Below are positions 53,641 through 57,108 of a stretch of DNA of 57,108 bases, one piece after another (the first letter of the stretch is position 1; each line of letters opens with the position of its first letter). The stretch covers positions 1 to 57,108 of the forward strand of contig CAZODA010000020.1 in NCBI GenBank assembly GCA_964578485.1, given 5' to 3'. The notes below the pieces were generated by a model. That model searched no databases and was not told the DNA's origin. It was given only the letters and a program-made list of their open reading frames with translations. This stretch comes from CAZODA01 sp964578485. GTDB lineage: Bacteria > Bacteroidota > Bacteroidia > Bacteroidales > Marinilabiliaceae. The translations under genes were made by a program, and so were the position numbers.

Positions 53641-55143
53641 TTATTTGCAGTGCACAGTGATTTTATCGATGGTGTAGTCACCATAAAATGAAGGAATAGT
53701 GTCGCTTCCTGACTCTATTATTTGTAAATAGTCGGCATTATTATTTTCCAGCAGAGTAGCCCGACTAAGTGGAGACTTTTTTGAAGGGATATCCGAATAA
53801 ATTTCTCTTCCTTCATTTTGCAGAAAACACAGTTTATCCAAGTCTTTTTCAAGGGGGAAGCCGAAAACACGGTCGTTAATCGATACTCCGGTTTCATAAA
53901 AGTAGCGGTTGCAAATAATGTTTTTGTCTTTTAAGATAAAAATTGCTTCAGGATGTTCATGCACATAATCAATAAGTTCTTCATCATTATTATAATTAAA
54001 GTAATAGTTTGGAAAGATTGCAAATGAAAAATTCCAGATAAACATTGAAAGTGATAATGGCAGCAATACCTTCGTAGGAATTTGAAGGATGCGAGGTGTA
54101 ATCAAGGGAACAAGAACGAGAAGCACAACCATGAATTCTGCATTTCCATGTGAAAAGAATGCAAATAATAAATGCAGAATGAAAGCCGAAAAGAGAGCTT
54201 TTATGAAAGTGGATTTAAACGGACTTTTGTGAAGACGTATTTCTTTGAACATGATAAGTGAGCGTAAAGCTAATATTACTGATAAAAGTGCAAGTGCATA
54301 AAGCCATGGGAACTTCTTGAGTTGTATAATTATATTTCCGTGTACTTGAAAGAATGATCTAAACAAACTTATAGGAGTTAAAAGAAAATTACGATAATCT
54401 ATTGAGGCTTCTGCTCCTCCGACGAGGTAGTCATGAAGAATAAAGAAGGTGATATTTGAAAAAGTCAAAGTTTTATTTTCATGGAAAATGAGTACTGCAA
54501 AATATGTGAATGGTACAATGGCTGCAACAGAAAGATAAACAATTAGATTTTTCCATTTTTGCGTTTCCAAAAGTATGCCTATAAGCAAAGCAAGCCACCA
54601 AAAGATATGAATTTGATGAAATAAGCAAGCTAAGGATGCAAAAAATGATGAGAAAAATAAGTGTTTTGTTTTAGCATTTTTTAAAAAAGTTAAGAAAAAG
54701 AAACTGCCGATAAGTGAAAGAAAAATAGGAATAAGATATACTTCGTTTTCGGCGGCAAAACGCCAAATGCCGAAAGAACTTCCAACAAAAAACAACCAAC
54801 AATTTCGCTCTTTTGCTTTTACCTGCATTTTGATCATTATTTGTCCCAGAGAAAGTAAAATAAGGGCAGCGGTAACAGCATTCACTATTTTCATTGTGCT
54901 TAATACATCCGGATGGAAATTGAAAAGATTTATTAGTTTTATCAATATATATCCAAAGGCATTATATAGTAGGTGATGAGGTCGAAACAGAGAATAATTA
55001 TATTTTATTTCTTCTGCATAACCCCACCCATCAACAGTAGAGTTGCTTGTTGGAAAAATTAGATATATAAGAAGAAAGAATAATGGCAGCCCATAATTTT
55101 CGATGAATTTATTTAGTGAACATCTGTGATTTGACTGATCCAT
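53641..55143 (-). CDS. GT-C-like integral membrane protein
   Basis: This is a 500-residue polytopic membrane protein with about 10-11 hydrophobic segments and a soluble C-terminal region (about 400-500). The first loop carries VDGWGYAEEIK, an acidic motif in the position of the catalytic Asp of GT-C glycosyltransferases (PMT/GT39-like or DUF2723-like). I cannot assign a specific family. It would use a lipid-linked sugar at the outer face of the inner membrane. It stands alone next to the repeat region and the RHS remnant. Confidence 0.5.
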   Translation of the reverse strand: MDQSNHRCSLNKFIENYGLPLFFLLIYLIFPTSNSTVDGWGYAEEIKYNYSLFRPHHLLYNAFGYILIKLINLFNFHPDVLSTMKIVNAVTAALILLSLGQIMIKMQVKAKERNCWLFFVGSSFGIWRFAAENEVYLIPIFLSLIGSFFFLTFLKNAKTKHLFFSSFFASLACLFHQIHIFWWLALLIGILLETQKWKNLIVYLSVAAIVPFTYFAVLIFHENKTLTFSNITFFILHDYLVGGAEASIDYRNFLLTPISLFRSFFQVHGNIIIQLKKFPWLYALALLSVILALRSLIMFKEIRLHKSPFKSTFIKALFSAFILHLLFAFFSHGNAEFMVVLLVLVPLITPRILQIPTKVLLPLSLSMFIWNFSFAIFPNYYFNYNNDEELIDYVHEHPEAIFILKDKNIICNRYFYETGVSINDRVFGFPLEKDLDKLCFLQNEGREIYSDIPSKKSPLSRATLLENNNADYLQIIESGSDTIPSFYGDYTIDKITVHCK

Positions 55144-55306
55144 AATACATAAATACTTTTTTATAGCTTGGTTTATTTCAAAGTGTAATGATAGTTAAAA
55201 ATAAAAAGTCAAACAACGAAAGTGGATATAATCACTGTTGCTTAGAAAAGAAGGACATATCAGGGTTTTAAAAAGAAATTTTGTACCTTTCAGCTAATTA
55301 TGTTCT
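55144..55306. other. Intergenic junction before the RHS remnant
   Basis: This AT-rich spacer separates the minus-strand membrane gene from the RHS remnant. I see no RHS-type coding sequence upstream of about 55307, so the rest of the RHS protein has been lost or was never here. Confidence 0.5.
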
Positions 55307-55453
55307 TTGGAAATACTGATTACGAGGCCAACCTCCCAAGGGCAGGGTTTATGACCCTCTTATGGCTCAGTTTATAAGTCCCGATCCGCATACCTGGACC
55401 CCGGCAATTGGCTCAACTACAACCGTTACGCCTATTGCTACAATAACCCCCTG
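55307..55453 (+). pseudogene. Decayed RHS repeat-associated core
   Basis: Three reading frames in turn encode pieces of an RHS core. FGNTDYEANL (to about 55335) is followed, after a net one-base loss, by KGRVYDPLMAQFISPDPH (55338-55391). After another net one-base loss come LDPGNWLNYNRYAYCYNNP and LMYTDPDGE (from 55394). These are the classic RHS core signatures found just before toxin tips. The first step falls at ccaaggg, where a lost A would restore the frame, so an assembly error remains possible. The large N-terminal RHS shell is absent. Confidence 0.8.
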
Positions 55454-56473
55454 ATGTACACGGACCCAGATGGGGAGTTTATTTTTACTGCATTAATACC
55501 CGGCTTAGGAGCTTTAATTGATGCTGCATGTTGGGGGTCTGTGATTGGTGGAGCTGGTTACACAGCAAGCGTTGCCTTTAGTGATGGTGGTTTTAATAAT
55601 TGGAACTGGGGAAGTTTCGGAAAATCGGTTGGGATTGGAGCGATTTCAGGTGTTGTTACTGCTGGCATTGGCAATGCATTTGGAGCGGTAGGTAGTAACG
55701 GTATAGGTGGAGAAATTGCAAGAGCATATACTCATGGTGTTGCAAATGGTATGATATCCGAATTTTCAGGGGGTGATTTTATGACAGGCTTTGCTGCGAG
55801 TGGATTAGGTTCTTTAGGAGGGTCTGCATTCATGATGTATGGAGGACGTTTTGCAAGTAGTACTTTAGGAAATTATGCTTTTTCTGGATTAGCTGGAGGT
55901 ATAGGTGCAGAATTAACTGGAGGTAATTTTTGGCAAGGAGCGGCTATAGGTCTAATGACTGCTGGATTAAACCATTTACAGCAGGGATTGACAAGACCAA
56001 AATTTGATGATTTATTAGCTAATTATTCAACCAATGGGCAAGGAGGTGATATGTCAGCTAATGAAGTTTATAAGTTAATTGGTGGAGATGTGCTAGCGGA
56101 ACATAATAGAGATCCTAATGCTTATAAAAACGCATGTGCCTTGAGAACTTCAAGAGCTTTAAATTATGCAGGAACGAATATTCCTAACATTCCTGGACAA
56201 ACATTAAGAGGGGCAGATGGTAAAAATTATTTTTATAGAGTTTCTGATTTATATAAGTGGATGTCGAAACCTGCTGTTTTTGGCAAACCCAATATCTCTA
56301 CTTCAGATTTTTCAAAATTTACAGGCAGTCGTGGAGTATTTATAATGCAGGCACATTATCCAAGCCAGTTTGGAGCATGGGGGCATGCGACTTTATATAA
56401 CATGACAGGTTGCATTGGAGGTCACTGTTATAATGGTCCGTATGCTTACAGATACAATCTTTGGAAATTTTAA
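55454..56473 (+). CDS. Orphan RHS tip with Tae4-like amidase toxin domain
   Basis: This is a 339-residue protein whose first residues, MYTDPDGE, are the end of an RHS core. A Gly- and Ala-rich hydrophobic linker (about 8-175) follows, of the type seen in Bacteroidota RHS toxins (YTASVAFSDGG, FGKSVGIGAISG). The C-terminal ~160 residues resemble T6SS amidase effector Tae4. Cys228 in NACALRTSRALNYAG and His311 in GHATLYN match the catalytic pair of that peptidoglycan-cleaving family, and GCIGGHC lies near the end. The upstream frame is open to 55355 without a clear start, so the ATG at 55454 is provisional. A Tai4-like gene follows 10 bp later. Confidence 0.72.
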   Translation: MYTDPDGEFIFTALIPGLGALIDAACWGSVIGGAGYTASVAFSDGGFNNWNWGSFGKSVGIGAISGVVTAGIGNAFGAVGSNGIGGEIARAYTHGVANGMISEFSGGDFMTGFAASGLGSLGGSAFMMYGGRFASSTLGNYAFSGLAGGIGAELTGGNFWQGAAIGLMTAGLNHLQQGLTRPKFDDLLANYSTNGQGGDMSANEVYKLIGGDVLAEHNRDPNAYKNACALRTSRALNYAGTNIPNIPGQTLRGADGKNYFYRVSDLYKWMSKPAVFGKPNISTSDFSKFTGSRGVFIMQAHYPSQFGAWGHATLYNMTGCIGGHCYNGPYAYRYNLWKF

Positions 56474-56483
56474 TCATTTGTTT

Positions 56484-56861
56484 ATGAGAAATTATATATA
56501 TATTATTTCAGTCTTAGTTGCTCTTAGTTGTTCGGTTAGTGGGCAATCCGAATCCATTAGTGAGAATAGGGAAATGTTAAAGGATTACTTCTTATATTCA
56601 TGTATCATGCATGGATTTGAACATTCGGACATAAAGAAAAAGGATCATTCAGGTGCTGTTTATATTGATTTATTGAGATATGATTTAAAAGCATTGCATA
56701 AAACAGATAGTATTGCAAAAGCCTTTGTAAGCTCTATTGAAACTTCACCATATGAAAACAGGAATACTAAAGGCATTATAATCCTTAGCATTGAAGAATA
56801 TAAAAGCAAAAGAATAGATGAGTTTATAAGATCGATGGATATTTATATGTTGAAAGAATAA
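56484..56861 (+). CDS. Tai4-like immunity protein
   Basis: This is a 125-residue exported protein with a signal peptide (MRNYIYIISVLVALSCSVSG), which would place it in the periplasm where an amidase acts. The mature part is helical: LKDYFLYSCIMHGFEHSD, then a DHSGAVYIDLLRYD segment and a C-terminal SIEEYKSKRIDEFIRSMD. This is the pattern of the Tai4 family (C-x-x-x-G/A, DxxxSA-Y, and a late Y-S-x-x-L/I-D). I chose the ATG at 56484 over the frame start at 56415, because the latter overlaps the toxin and lacks a signal. The 10-bp gap to the toxin supports the pair. Confidence 0.7.
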   Translation: MRNYIYIISVLVALSCSVSGQSESISENREMLKDYFLYSCIMHGFEHSDIKKKDHSGAVYIDLLRYDLKALHKTDSIAKAFVSSIETSPYENRNTKGIIILSIEEYKSKRIDEFIRSMDIYMLKE

Positions 56862-57108
56862 TTTAAAGAAAAAAGGCTGCTTTTTCAAGGCGTAGAGATT
56901 TTTGAGCGAAGCCGAAACGCGCGAAATATCATCCACGGGTTTAGGCAAAGATCATAATGTTAATGTCTTAAATTGCATATTATATTATTTATCCACATAT
57001 TAAATCAACGAAGAACACAAATTAGATCCCCATAGATAATATGTCGTTATAACCATCAATATCGGACGACCACGTAGGGGCGCCCCTTATATATTTATTT
57101 TTTATTAA
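56862..57108. repeat. Right-edge intergenic repeats
   Basis: This is non-coding sequence carrying atttttgagcgaagccgaaa (56906-56925), which matches 53143-53160 apart from small changes; gggtttaggcaaagatca (56937-56954), kin to the acgcaaagc words; and a gacgaccacgtaggggcgcccc stretch near 57065. All look like dispersed intergenic elements. Confidence 0.55.

Overview
The window reads as chromosomal DNA from a low-GC member of the Bacteroidota, probably Bacteroidales-like. The reasons are a complete type IX secretion/gliding core (porP-gldK-gldL-gldM-gldN), several promoters with the Bacteroidetes -7 consensus TAnnTTTG, DUF4296, Wzi and FISUMP-type proteins, MORN-variant and WG-repeat proteins, and abundant dispersed intergenic repeats. 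I see no insertion sequence, CRISPR array, rRNA or prophage. There is one tRNA (Cys).

Layout. 1-3319: a repeat-bearing left edge, an MlaEF-type lipid ABC transporter (minus) and a GDP-mannose pyrophosphorylase (plus). 3403-13009 (minus): a likely operon topA, an arginase-fold pseudoenzyme, porP, gldK, gldL, gldM, gldN. 13421-19884 (plus): rsgA, a hybrid histidine kinase, a second sensor kinase, then yceD-rpmF-fabH. 19881-24488: two paralogous outer-membrane barrel proteins, one carrying WG repeats, and a secreted esterase/GH10 xylanase fusion. 24489-25354: a long leader with two hairpins. 25355-33708: a surface-glycan operon with Wzz, a phosphoesterase lipoprotein, a nucleotidyltransferase-aminotransferase fusion, an ornithine cyclodeaminase/mu-crystallin-family enzyme, Wzx, LicD and Wzy, but no glycosyltransferase.

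33794-47208: a Na+/solute symporter, tRNA-Cys, folB, pgk, an amidohydrolase-like remnant, DUF4296, the initiating sugar-phosphate transferase, wzi, marC, a viroplasmin-type RNase H, metA, a TetR regulator and RNase R. 47534-53038: a MORN-variant protein, a FISUMP protein, cysS, an M28 peptidase/glutaminyl cyclase lipoprotein and rnhB. 53039-53640 is packed with intergenic repeats. It is followed by a GT-C-like membrane protein (minus) and, at the right end, a degenerate RHS core joined to a Tae4-like amidase toxin with a Tai4-like immunity protein directly behind it.

How the parts fit. The T9SS core exports proteins across the outer membrane. Wzz/Wzx/Wzy, the initiating transferase, Wzi and GDP-mannose synthesis supply surface polysaccharide. 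The fusion enzyme plus LicD suggests that the glycan carries a CDP-activated phospho-amino substituent. The right-end toxin/immunity pair looks like a displaced RHS tip used in interbacterial competition. The two least ordinary items are that cassette and the fusion/LicD glycan-decoration module.
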